Assembly: GCA_023079485.1 (NCBI GenBank)
Contig: CM041084.1
Location: forward strand, 99,552,467-99,616,466
Origin: Archilochus colubris
Taxonomy: Eukaryota > Chordata > Aves > Apodiformes > Trochilidae
DNA: 64,000 nt
Direction of reading: 5' to 3'
A program made the position numbers and the translations under genes. Shown here piece after piece: positions 36,825 to 48,937 of the stretch; position 1 is the stretch's first letter; every line of letters begins with the position of its first letter. The notes beneath the pieces are model-generated. The model was not told where the DNA came from, searched no databases, and was given only the letters and a program-made list of their open reading frames with translations.

Positions 36825-38164
36825 AGCTTGTGTTCAAGGGTGGTTTTTGCATTTGTGAATTTTACAAAAGGTCTGGTCGTACTTGGGGAAGTACTCAAAG
36901 TTGGAATAACCTTCCAGGTTTAGGGAATATAAAAATGACTTGGTTTTTTGAGTAATGCTAAGGATGCTCTTTAACCACTCCTCATCTAAAATGCATAGAT
37001 TGTTGTCAAATAAAATTTGGAGCAAGTTAAAGACAAACATACCCTTTAGAGTCTTTGTTAGAGTGGAATTCTACTGAGCTGATGCCTGTTTGGATTTGGG
37101 TCTTGATGTTGAAAGTGAAAGTTATTATGTACTTTAAAAGAACTGTAAACTGTTCATGTACTGATTGATTTATTTTTATTGCACCTCTTTTCCCTTTGGT
37201 ATTTGTGTTGCATTTATCAGTATGCTGCCTTATGAGTGATCTCTTCTGTGACCACAAGCTGAGATTCAGAAACTATTTAAAAAATAAATGTTGCTCTGCA
37301 TCAGTAGCAGAGGCACATTAAGACCAATGGAGTGCTAAACTTAATTTTTACCATGCACAAGCACAGCAGAGTCAAATCCACATACATTGCTTTCTGTTTG
37401 AACTAGTAGGAGACTTCAAACAGATAAATTGTTAGCAGCTGCTTATATTTTCACCATTGATATTTACATCCAATATAGAGTGGATTTGGCAGTTTGGTTG
37501 ACTCAATGGGTTTCATGAGGCAGAAGTTATCAGCACATTTAGGTCACTAAATCAAAGGTATCAGACATATAGTTAACTTTGCATGTTTATGTATTAAGAC
37601 AGAGTGAGCAGTTGCTGTGTTCTGCACTCTAAGATGGCATCTTCACTGAGCCACTCACTGTAGGAGTTTCAGAGAAGATGTAGCAGGGAAAAAAAGGAAT
37701 CTGCAACATAATGCTGAGGTTGAGAGGAGATAAAGGAACTAAAGCTAGTGGTGATTGATGTAATGGTTGGCATTTATTTTTTATTCATGCATTTGATAAC
37801 TAAATAAAAACAATTAGTGACAATGATTATGTTGGTATTTTGATATAGCTTCTTCAGTTGATTATTTTATATTTATAGTATGATCAACAGACTTTAAAAT
37901 AGGAAAACAGGGACCTGTCATAGAATTAATTTAACTGAATATTAGAGTGATGTTTTTTCCTCCCCAGTAGGTTATGTCACAATTTAACTGTATTAATTTA
38001 AGTTCTGTAGTTTGGAAAATTGATCTGAAGGCAGTGGTTTAGTGCAGGGCTCAATTATGATAAAAATAAGTGCAATTCATTTCCTGGAATGGGGAGTATC
38101 TGTTGTTTCTTTAAAGTATCTCCTCTACCAGTCCTCTGACAATAGGAGCTAGCATACAATAAAG

Positions 38165-38582
38165 TGTTCTATGAGGAGTTCCTATAAGGAGTGGCTGAAG
38201 ACTCTGGGTTTGACTAGTTTGGAGAAAAGGAGGCTGAGAGGTGACCTCATTAAACTCTACAGCTTCCTGAGGGAGCGGATGTGGAGGGAGTTGCTGATAG
38301 CTTCTCCCTGGGACCTAGTGACAAGAGGTGTGGGAATGGTTCAAAACTGCTGGGGTGGGGGTTTAGACTGGTCATCAAGAAGCGTTTCTTTACTAAGAGG
38401 GTGGCCATACAGTGGCACAGGCTTCCTAGACAGGTGGCTGATGTCCTTAGTCTACCAGTGGTTAAGAGACATTTGAACAATGCTCATAATAATTTGATTT
38501 AGCTTTGGTCAGCCCTGAACTGGTCAGGCAGTTGAACTAGGTGATTGCTTTAGGTCCCCCCTAACTGAAATACTGTGTTCTA
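38165..38582 (+). mobile_element. CR1 LINE 3' fragment with ORF2 C-terminus
   Basis: About 415 bp of CR1 in sense with PPP4R1. Conceptual translation gives the CR1 ORF2 C-terminal signature in pieces: SLEKRRLRGDLIKLYSF from about 38218, then, after a frameshift, IKKRFFTKRVAIQWHRLPRQ and a terminal HLNNAHNNLI from about 38366. The 3' UTR tail AGGTCCCCCCTAACTGAAAT ends at about 38582. Frameshifts and 5' truncation show that it is a dead copy. Confidence 0.9.
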
Positions 38583-38817
38583 AAAAGCCTAGTCTGTGTG
38601 GGAAAGATGCATAACTATAAACACAGGAAAACCTCTGGCTTTAGTTGGATCAATGGGTTGAATTATAAGCCTGGGAGCAAAAGGGTAACCTGTTTCTTGT
38701 TAACTTCATCTGGCATAAAATCAAACTTGCGTTATTTCGGAGTGCATTTTTACCTTCCTCCACTTTTCCAGTGAAAACTGATTCTTTATGAAAATCAACA
38801 AGAACTCCCCTACCCCT

Positions 38818-38954
38818 CACCCCCCCAAAAAAAACCAAGCCAAAAAACCCAACAAAAAACCCAAAACAAAACAAAAAACCCAAACAAACAAACAAAAAGA
38901 AAAAACAAAAACCCAACCCAAAACCAAACAAAAAACCACCAAAACCCAAACCCC
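38818..38954 (+). repeat. T-free A/C low-complexity tract
   Basis: About 137 bp composed almost only of A and C, with two G residues and no T, organised as runs of CAAA, CCCAAAA and CCAAACAAA. The minus-strand open frame through it is a composition artefact. It follows the CR1 fragment by about 235 bp in PPP4R1 intron 2. Confidence 0.9.
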
Positions 38955-40508
38955 TAAACTGTAACCAAACATGGGTTCAAACAGTTGTGTAAACCTGGGG
39001 ATTGCTGAGTGCTGTAGCTTTCTGCATCTGACCTTATTTTAGAGCCTTCCCTTCCTCCCCCTGCATTTTATGTTTTACTTTACGTGTATGCAAGATCACC
39101 AGTTCCTCCCCCAACATGCTCTTGCATCTGCTTTGTCTTGGAGCTCCTAGCACACTTTCTTCCTTGCTCCTGTGCCCCAGATTTTTTTTTTTTTTTGTGA
39201 CCTTGCTCTTTCCCCCATCACATCATTTGATTTCTGGCAAGGATTTTGTGTCCTATCAGCAAATGCAGAATTTGGACCCTTCTCCAGGGGTGAGCCTTAG
39301 ATATTACAAATTAAACAATGTTCATTGATTCTCTAACTAGAAAATGGGCGAATTAGTTCGCTGGTGAAGGAGTGCTGTTACCTCAGTTTAGGTCTAAGAA
39401 TATTACTGTTATGGGAGTCTGGTGTTAAGTCTTCCAACATTTGAAGAGTGTTAAGGAAAATGTTCAGAAAACGGTAGTTGCTTCTGTGTTCTGAATGTTG
39501 AAGGTAATGATATACTGTCTAATAACCAACTTATATAACAGTATAATTGTATGGAAGAGGACAATAACATTTTCTTTCCTCTATAGAGTTAATTTTTAAA
39601 AAAAAAACAGTTCTAGATCTGTCTTTGTCTTCCATGCATCTCTATTTGCTACTTTCCAAAAAGCTTTTCAGAGAAGCTTGGCTAGACTGAAGAATAGTAG
39701 TAGTGTACTGTAATGTTGGATTTTCAAGAGTAAAGCAGGTGACCTAGGACAGTTCTTGCAAATGAGTGAATGCATTTGCAATACTACCAAAGAAGTGATT
39801 GCACTTGCAGGTTTGGGTATTTGTTGTGGGAGGGAGTTTTCAAGCAGTGTAGAGACCATAGGGAAGCCAGCAAAAAGGTGGTAGTTCAAACCCTTATTTT
39901 CCAAGCAGCTCTGCAGATCAGGGAAGGACCCCTTTTCCATTTCATTGTGACTGCATGTTGGTAAACATGTCTGTTTATATCAAGTGTCCTGTTGATGTGC
40001 TTGTTAATAATTATGCAATAGGTGAATTGCATGTACTTCAGTTGGAACACACATCTGAACTTTTTAACATGCTTCGTGTGATTTTTCTTTTTTAGAAAAA
40101 CTTGTTTTGTTCTGTGAGATCATGTATTAGCTCTTTATCTCTGGACTGACAGCTGCCATGATTTTAGTCTGTGTCTTCAAAAAGCTGAGTTTAGAATTAG
40201 CTAAAAGTCATGTGCTTAATGAGTAAAATGAAATAGTGTTTGTCAGCTAAAAATATCATGAACCATAGGTGTTTAGTGAATCATCATATTTGGAAATTTA
40301 GAGAAAATTACTCAAGATCCATCTAGTTCAATATATCTGTAATTCATCATATGGGGACTGGTGAAGGCTTGGGATGTTGTAGTGCAGTTAGTAATATGTT
40401 TTTAGTGGGACCTTGTCTAGACTTCTGTATTTCAGACCAACAAAGACATCATTTTAGCGTTAAACTACTGTGATTATAAGGAATATTTCTGATGTCTCTG
40501 ATTGATAG

Positions 40509-40644
40509 TTGGTGTGGATGACTACAGCTCAGAGTCTGATGTGATTATTATACCTTCAGCCCTGGACTTTGTCTCACAAGATGAAATGTTGACGCCTTTG
40601 GGAAGACTGGACAAGTACGCTGCAAGTGAGAACATATTTAACAG
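40509..40644 (+). CDS. PPP4R1: PPP4R1 coding exon 3
   Basis: 136 nt between acceptor GATTGATAG and donor GTATGT (40645). With the T from exon 2 it reads FGVDDYSSESDVIIIPSALD and continues through DEMLTPLGRLDKYAASENIFN, corresponding to about residues 18-63. This matches the conserved N-terminus of PPP4R1: an acidic serine-rich patch, then the first helical segment leading into the HEAT array. The last codon (Arg) is split AG/G with exon 4. The polypyrimidine tract before the acceptor is interrupted by purines. Losing this 136-nt exon would shift the frame. Confidence 0.96.
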
Positions 40645-41226
40645 GTATGTTTTTTATATGTCTTATCTGGGTAATGGTATGCAAACTATTCATCTGATTC
40701 AAATCTGACTGAGGTTCATTTGCATGAAATACAAATAATTTTCAAAAGCCCAACAACTTTACAAAATTCTTTAGTTTCTGCCCCTGCTTCTGTTTGCTTA
40801 TACTTCTACTTAGGAAGAGCAAAATACTAATGGTAACAGAGAAAACATTTGCTTACCTTTTAAGGCAGTTTAGGATGTCTTGAACTTTTTCATTAATTGA
40901 ACATTTTTTTTGGTTTTTTGTTGATGCTAACATTCCTGTTGACACAGGCCTAGATGATAATAGTAAACTGCATCTGTAACTCTGTGGGAAGTGGCTTTAA
41001 GCAAATACTCGTGAAAGTTCAAGAGAGTATAACGAGTAGCACTGTAGTTTGCCACAGGAATCCAAGAACTGTTCTGCAGAATCATCCTTATTCATAGTTT
41101 ACAGTTTGAGCATTGCGGTTTCTGATTTTGAAAATGAAAAACTGATGAAAGGATGATATTCCCTTACCTAATTAATACTGTGGTCTGTATTTCCCCCCCC
41201 CCCCCTTTTTTTTCTTTTTTGTAATG

Positions 41227-41250
41227 TAGCTCACTGAGTAGCTCACTGAG
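41227..41250. repeat. 12-bp perfect tandem duplication with hairpin potential
   Basis: TAGCTCACTGAG occurs twice head to tail, followed by CTAC. GTAGCTC and GAGCTAC flanking ACT can also pair as a 7-bp stem. It lies just after a homopolymer C/T stretch in PPP4R1 intron 3. Confidence 0.9.
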
Positions 41251-42613
41251 CTACTTCTTTCATTTAAAAGTACAGGTATTGTAGCATACTTCCAACAGAT
41301 ACACAAACAACATAGAGAAACTGTGCAGTGGAATGAAGAAATTAAAACCCAACATTTATTTTAATAGTAACTACAAACAGTTGCAAGATCACAGAAATGT
41401 ATAAAATACAGTGAGGTTTTCTGGTATCTCATTTTAACATAGTTCAGTTTGGGCTTCAAGAAAGTCTTTAATAAAGAATGTTTGCTTTTATGTTGAATTC
41501 TTCATTCAGTAGTATGTGCAAGAGAAGTCTATGATAAACCACCCTGTAGTTTAGTCTCTATTTTGCTGCTTTTTTGTGGCATGAGTTCTTCAAGGATTTA
41601 GCCCCATACTTAACCTCAATCATGTGATGTATACCTAAAATTCCAACTACATCTATGAACCTTCCCCTGTTTGGAAGGTTTTTGTTCAGATTAATCTGAA
41701 GCTAGCAGTTACAGATTTGTTTCTCTTATTGCAAGATGCAGAAATATTTATGCATAAATTAGTTCTTCAGATTTTATTTTCTGTTTTCCTGAAATATAAA
41801 GTATGTGGTATTTGACAATTTGAGATGAAATCAGCATTTTTGCCACCAGGAGAGAGGTTTTTTTGTCTTTGACTTTTCATGGGAGGGAAGAGGTGCCTTT
41901 AGGGCCATAGGTGACAATTATGTAATTAAAACTAATATGAAGGAGAGCAAATTCATAAATTCAAGTTGTGTGGCTTGAATTTTAGATAACAGTAGTGATC
42001 CTAATATTTTACCTGCCCTTTTGAGAAAAAAACTGAGTCTCTCAGTATAGATTGAATGGGGTGTGGGGCATAAAAACATGTTGCTTAATCCTTGTTCTCT
42101 TTGTAGATCTCCTGTGTTATGTAGCATAAGAAAATATAGGAAGTAGCAGGTGATAGTGATTAGTGATATAACTGAGTAGCAGCTCTGTCACTGTGAGTGA
42201 TAGTGAGTACCAAATGCAGGCAGTTTATGATGATTCAGCATTAGTCTTAGCAATAATTGGAGAGATTTTGCTACAGGGATGAACTGAAGCATTTCATAGG
42301 GAAAAGCTAAGAATAGGCACTTTATCTGTCATTTAAATTCTCTTAATATGGTACTCACATAAATAATTGGCATTGCATCCAATTGCTGGTGTGTCATTTA
42401 GCATTATTTTACATTATGATTAAGTTAAAAATGTTTCTGTTACCTTGAACCTGCTTCTCTGTGAAAGCTTCAAATTATAGATGCCCAAACCCTTGAAACA
42501 TAAACACTGAGCCTACGTAAATTATAGTTAGAGTACTTTTTGAGTAAATTTGCTTTTAGTGTGGTTTGGTTTTGTTTGTTTTTTTGTTTTGTTTGTTTGT
42601 TTAATCTTTAATT

Positions 42614-42647
42614 TTAAGTATTATTTCTCTTTAAGTATTATTTCTCT
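42614..42647. repeat. 17-bp perfect tandem duplication
   Basis: TTAAGTATTATTTCTCT occurs twice in direct succession in PPP4R1 intron 3. It looks like a recent replication-slippage event. Confidence 0.9.
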
Positions 42648-44880
42648 TTGCATTTGTTTAAATTGTAATTTTCTATTTGGTTAGACAAATTTATAATTTG
42701 CAGTGTGTGATTATACTGAATGATTAAAGTAAAGTGACTTTTAACAATAACTACAAAAGCCTAGTCTCCTTTTATTGGATTCCTTGGGCACTAATGATTA
42801 CTCACATGGTATCAGAGCTGGTTGCTTTGTGATGAAAATGGATCTATGCCTGCATCCTACAAAATTCTAGCAGGTTGGACTTGGAACTTGCAAATAGGAG
42901 TTACTTCTTGATTTAAATGATTTTTGACAGACCAAGATAGTGAAGTAGGGTATCCTTTAACAGCTTCCCAAATGGTTAAAGGGGTTGCTGTGTTGCAGTT
43001 TTTAACATGTTATACATCCTCACTGTTTTAAATATTTCTGTTCTGCACCACAGATGTTGTCTTAGTCTCTGAGAACCTGACAAATACTACAATAAATTAC
43101 TCCTCTTGTTTTTGAAAACCAAGACAAATAGGACTCCAGTTATGGTTTTGTTAATGAAGAGGCAGCCTCCAGACCAGATCTGAGAAGCCTCTAGCATATG
43201 CCATCAAAATCCAATATCATATTGCAGCATTTGTAGGTGCTGAACAGAAAGCCCACAACCATCTTCATGAAACACAAGGTCTGTTCGTGTCTGGTAGCAC
43301 TGGTGTGAGTGCACACATGCATGGATGAGTATTATCTTCTGCTATTTGCTTTAAAAACACAATTGCTGTTGCAGATTGGAGCATAGCATTTGTCTCTTCT
43401 CACTTTAAAAGTCCTTTATGACTTTTTCTAATCTTCATTGCTACAGACTTGCTTCTTTTCCTCATAAAGAAGGCTCAGAAATATGCAGCACTCACCAATA
43501 TATCTCCTCTAATAGTGAGGCAGTTCACTAACAACAAAACCTTCCCTTTGGTCAGCCTACTTTGTGAGGTATTGCTGTTGCCCTTTCTTTTCAAACCAAA
43601 GCACATCTTGGCAGCAGACTCTCATTCACCAGTGTGATCAGTCTCAGCTATCAAGACTATATCTACATACCAATGTAGGTACTTTTAAGCTATCCTTTTG
43701 CCATACTTCTTTTTGTTCCAAAGTACTACTTTGCTTTTCCCTTGGGAGACACCATACCTGATGTCTTTTGGAACAGGTTTTCTGGAATAGTTTAACTTCA
43801 AAATACTCACAAGTAACTGAGATTATATTGGATCTCAAAGAGGGATTAAGCACAGGTGTGTGTATTCGTGTTCAGCTTATAAGTAGCACTTCCACTATCA
43901 CCAGTGTAGGTGAAGATTTGGCCTAGAGCTTTCTGGGTTACTTGTCTTTTTTGGCTAAAAGGTATGCTCCTCTGACTTCATGGCACAGACATAAGGGTTG
44001 ATGTGGTTGGTAGAAAGCAGTCTTCTTGCTCTCTAGACTATAGATGGAAGAGAGATGTGGATCAGAAAAGAGGCTGTATGACGTGTTGCAATGAATTATT
44101 TTAATGTGGTTATTCCTGACTCAGGTGATTACAATATAAACTTTGGTTTTACATGTCTGTGATCCTGGAAAATAATAACTTAGAAGTTTGCAGAATATAT
44201 GCTGTTTCAGGAACTGAGAGATCAATTTCTTTCCAAGGGTTTAAAGGTAATGGTAAATTTTAGATATATTAGAGCTGTACCATAAGCCTTTCCAGTTCTC
44301 CATGTTCTTTTGTAGAGTTAAGAACATCATTTTACTAGGACTTGAATGCAGAAAGTATCCTCACTAACCCAGAATAATGCTGTTTTCATTCCTGTGTGCT
44401 GTAATGTGTATCAGAAACCTCTCTAAGACGGTACATTTGGTGGGATGTGGGGAATCTTATATGGACCCTCTTCAACTGTAAGAAATTACCTTGTCTCATT
44501 TTCATTTAGATATGATCAAATTATAAACAGGAAGTTAACTGAGAATTTGGTTATCCACAAGTTTTTTTCTCCCTGTTCATTTTCCTTCTGTCTGGGCAGC
44601 CTAACCCAATGTAAGGTTTTTCTTTTTGGGGTATTTGACAATAAGGAAATGCCAAATTCATATCATATCTATGGAGGTGAAACTAATGGTATTCATTCTG
44701 ACTAGGACATGTCTTACAATTTAAGGATAAATGAGGTAATTTCTCCTAATCCGTAACTCCTCTCCTGTTTTCATGCTTTAGTCTTTGAGTCCACTGTACA
44801 TCAAAGAATAAAATGTAGTAAAAATTAAAAATGAAACAAACCTCAAAATGCATCTTTTCTGTGTGGAATATATATTTGCA

Positions 44881-44905
44881 AATATATATATATATATATA
44901 TATAT
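44881..44905. repeat. (AT)n microsatellite
   Basis: A short alternating AT run of about 25 bp in PPP4R1 intron 3. Confidence 0.9.
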
Positions 44906-47900
44906 CAAATATACCTCTGTGCATTTAGCCTTTCTTTTTATGAAGGGTACAAAGATGCTTATTTCAAAATTGTGTGTCTATTCAGAATATCTTTTGACAG
45001 TTTTGGGAGGGAATGGTGCTGAGCTACTACTACTAATTTTCACTTACACAAGAAATGTTATTGAATCTTAATTTAAAAGTTGTTCAAAAACATATGAAGA
45101 AAAAATTATATTCCTTATCTTTCTCTTGCTTATTTTTATTTTAACATTAGCTCTCTAGATAAATATATTCCTCATGCAGATTAACTCATATGGATTTTAT
45201 AGTAGAAATTTATTAAAGGGCTAATAATGGTGATTGGTACACACTAATTATACCACTTGAAACTTCCAGTATAGATTCCAAATAAGGTCAAAGTAGTGTA
45301 TAAAAGGTGTTTAAGTGGTCCAAGCAGTTATATTTGTAGCTGTTCTCAGAGTATATCATCACAAAACCTAATTATGGCCATGTGTGTAGAGTCTTTAAAA
45401 TACCTGTCCCCTGCATGTGGATGTTAAAGCAAGGTGTTTGTAATTGGTCCTCACTTTGCTAATTGCAAGTAAAGGGTGAGTAGAAGATACCTACATCTTT
45501 AAGGGTGCCTACAAGGTACCTGTCATTTTTTCCTGCCTTTGGACAAGCTCTCCACATGCATGCTCATGAAAACTTGAACTTTGCTGATAATCCTCCACTT
45601 CTGCACATAATAACTGAGGAGCTTGTGCTGGATGCTGCTTTCCAACCTTTGACCTCTGCCATTTCTTTGTTCTGTTAGCCATTTAATGGATAAATAAATG
45701 TGCTGCTCCTTGGGTGACAGTCATACCAAAGACATGTTAGGGGAATCAATCATTTTCTTTGAGATTTCACTTCTGTAGGGTTATAGATTTGAAACCTCAC
45801 CTGCCAGAGCAGTTAGAATAAGTCTTTTTGGACATGGAGGAACTGGGAATGAGACCTGACTGGGCAAGAAGATGCAGTTCTAGTAGTTTCACTGAAGACA
45901 ACTGTGCTGGCACTGAGAATGTGTAGAGGTACAAGTTCTTAGTGGTGTTTGGTACTTCATTAGAGGCAAGTGCTGCATAAATCCAAGCAAATGGCAGGAG
46001 TGAGATAGCAAGAAACCATTAATCCTACTCCCATATTGTACCCTAATAAGTAGGACTAATGTATAGTAACAGATGTATGCCATTGAAATCACCTATATTG
46101 TCATTGTTAATGCTGGTGGAATAATTTCTGTCAGAGAAGTACAACTGAATGAGTCTGATTCCCTATTATAAGGCAGTTTATTGGGACATGTTGTCATTAT
46201 CCCTAGAGGAAACCTGTTCCTTGTCTTTTCTCTGTCATGGGAGGTGTCTCCTTGCTCCTTGAGCAGGAAACATATCCACCCAATTTGGCTGTTTTGTTTG
46301 TGTCTAGACCAGGCAGGTCATCTTTTGGAACTCTGTTACAGTTTCTCAAATGCTAATGTGGTACTCGCCAGGCAAGTTGCCTGACAAGCTACTGCTTGCC
46401 TGCCTTATGTTATGCTGCTATGCATTGATAGTTCATTGCAGTCCTACAGTTGTAGGCTTTTTGTAGCTTGACTGCCAATGCTTGCCTGAGAAGGAAGATC
46501 AGACTGCTCCACAGGGTTGCAGGGACCTTTACTTACTCTCTACTCTCCAGTAAGTGGAGTGTATAGAAGTGTGAGCTTGCAGCACTCAAGTCATTCCATG
46601 TTAATTGCCAACATGCTAGGTCTCAGCCTGTGGCAATTGCCAGCTATATTTTGCTTTGTGTTGTGTGTTTGCACCTTGGAGGCATAACAAGAATTTTGGC
46701 AGGTTGTTGGGGATAATGTCAGAACTAGGTCAGAGCCTGTAATGTTTGGAGGATGTGAGTGGACATCATCTCCCAAAACACAGGATGTCTGGAATTGAGA
46801 TTATCCCGGCATTATTGGCTGCCTACACAGTTAAGTGTTCAAGAGTGAGCTTAGCTTTCCCCATTGCCTTTTGTTGTAATGCTTTTAGCAGTCTGCTGAA
46901 TATACCACCTGGATGCAGGTAGAGGCCACATTCTAAATTTAGTCTAGGAAAAAAATTGCATGTCCCTTCTTAGCTTTGAGTGGATTTAATAAATAAGTCC
47001 TACCTACTTCAGGTTAAAATTTGTGTTTTCATCACCTCCTCTTGAGCACATAGTTTATGGCCTTAAGCTTTACAGAGTGACTACTTCTGCATAGCCATCT
47101 GCCTAACTCTCAGGAACCAGCAAAGACTTACTGTGAGATCCAGCCACCACAGTTCAGGATGCTGCTAAGAGCTTTGTGAGGTGAGAGCCTTCTCAAAATT
47201 CCCAGCATAGTAGGGGCCCATACCATAGCCTCCCAGGAGCCAGATGGGATGCAGTGCTGTTAATTGTGATTCTTTACTTGCTGAGATCAACACAGTGAGT
47301 CAATTGACTTGTCTGTCACTTTCCAAGATTATGTTTAATATGCTGGAGACACATGCATCCAGGCAGACTGGTTTATGAAATATACTTCATCTGTTCCTCT
47401 TCTCTTTTCAGAGGAGACCAGCCCTTTAAAAGACCAAGTCAACTTTGCTTCTAGGTTAGTGTGTCACATAGTCTCCTTCCATCAGGATTTTGATAGCTGA
47501 ACTTCCAACTGCATAACAAGATCTCTGCTGAGGGATGCTGCCCTTTTATCAAGTTGAAAAGATTGAGGCAGAGGAAATTTGTTGAAAGCCAAAGAGGGTT
47601 TTTTTGCAGTTCATTTTTAAGGGGATTTTTTCATCTGTATGTCAAACATATTTTCAGTTTGAGGAAATGAAAATGTCTTCTTAGCTCTGGGAATTCACAG
47701 AAACTTGCTGCATTTCTCCAGTTGCATGGAATTGTAAAGTGCTCAAGCTCTGTACACTAGGAATGTAACCATTTGTTTCTTACCAGTATGTTGCCATTGC
47801 TTGCATTTCCCATTTGTGGTGAACATGGTCATATTTAGCTATGCTTCTGCTCTTGTCTATAGCACTGGTGTTTGTCAACAGTCCTTGTATCTGGCTACGT

Positions 47901-48830
47901 CCTAACAGTGTTTCCGGCAGTCAGTTCTGGAAATATCTGGCACTTGACCCTTGCTGCTTCATCATTTTGAGAAATTGCTTTGGGGCAGCATGCTGGACAC
48001 TGTTTCTTGAACCATTCCACTGTTAGGATAATCCTACAAGCTCTCTGAACTGATGTTCAAACCATGTTGTCCAAAAAGGTGGAAAAAAAGAGTGACACCA
48101 TTGCAGGATGTTGTTGAGGAGAAAGGTTCATTGCCAGCTACAGTGTTTAAAAACAGTCTTAGGGCTCTCTAGGTAACTACTGGGTGTGACTTTGTAACAT
48201 AGACTGCAACAAAACCTTAGGGGACAAAGCCCCAAATTTTACAGTATCTTGTCACTGACAAGTTTAATCCTTAGAAAAGTTTCTTGTTTATTGGAAGTAA
48301 TAACTGAGTTGATTCTGGCTTGCTTCATTTTCTACATTCCTTAATGTATTTGCCTGGCACACCTGGGCTGGTATCTTTTATTGCCTCAGTATACACCTAT
48401 TGCTCTGCATAGCATTTTAAAGAAGTTTAGATTCTGAACATCACTGTCAGTATGGAAGCCTTCAGCTTGAGTGTTCATGTTTTTGTTTGTCAGATAATTT
48501 CATAATTCTGTTTAGAACTGTTCTAACTGTAGTGGTGTTGTCTTTATATGGAACAAGGTAGGGAATTCAGAGGTGAGGAGGAAAGACTGACACTGACTGT
48601 AAACCAAAGGAATACTTTTAATGTCACATTTAATGTTAACAGTTTTTTTATCATTACTCCAGGTATCAGAATTAAGAATCCCCAAAACAGGACTGACTAA
48701 ATTTACAGCTAAAAGTGAATCCATGGAAAATGTTACTGTTTGGTTTTGAAAAAACTTGTATGATTGCAAAACTTTTATTTGGCTGTATTTCTGGACACAA
48801 AACTAATTTTTATTTTTTCTTGTAAACTAG

Positions 48831-48937
48831 GCAAATGGTGGCTCGAAGTTTGCTGGACACTTTGAAGGAAGTCAGTGATGATGAGAGAGATTGCATTGCT
48901 GTGTTGGAGAGAATCAGCAGATTAGCTGATGACTCAG
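48831..48937 (+). CDS. PPP4R1: PPP4R1 coding exon 4
   Basis: 107 nt between acceptor TTGTAAACTAG and donor GTAGGT (48938). Joined to exon 3 it completes Arg and reads QMVARSLLDTLKEVSDDERD, then CIAVLERISRLADDS, corresponding to about residues 64-98. The pattern is two amphipathic helices of a HEAT repeat, and the sequence follows vertebrate PPP4R1 closely. The last base is the G of a Glu codon split with exon 5. Confidence 0.97.

Larger units (their letters stand above)
28104..40508 (+). other. PPP4R1: PPP4R1 intron 2
   Basis: A 12.4-kb intron with donor GTGAGT and acceptor CTGATTGATAG. It starts in the CpG island and becomes AT-rich after about 28550. It contains an inverted-repeat element at 36598-36824, a CR1 fragment at 38165-38582, a T-free A/C tract at 38818-38954, a possible decayed minus-strand CR1 tail near 40255-40345, and poly-T/poly-A runs near 31264 and 31500. 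A near-duplicate of ATATTGAAAGCAAATCCA occurs around 36448-36490. No other exon was recognised on either strand. Confidence 0.85.
40645..48830 (+). other. PPP4R1: PPP4R1 intron 3
   Basis: An 8.2-kb AT-rich intron, GTATGT to TAAACTAG. It contains a C-run followed by a T-run near 41192-41220, a 12-bp tandem duplication at 41227-41250, a 17-bp tandem duplication at 42614-42647 and an AT dinucleotide run at about 44881-44905. I recognised no exon, RNA gene or full mobile element. Confidence 0.85.

Noticed and set aside
40255..40345. Possible decayed minus-strand CR1 tail (GATCCATCTAGTTCAATAT)
   Set aside because: The resemblance is limited to one short segment; it was mentioned under intron 2 but is too weak for its own entry.
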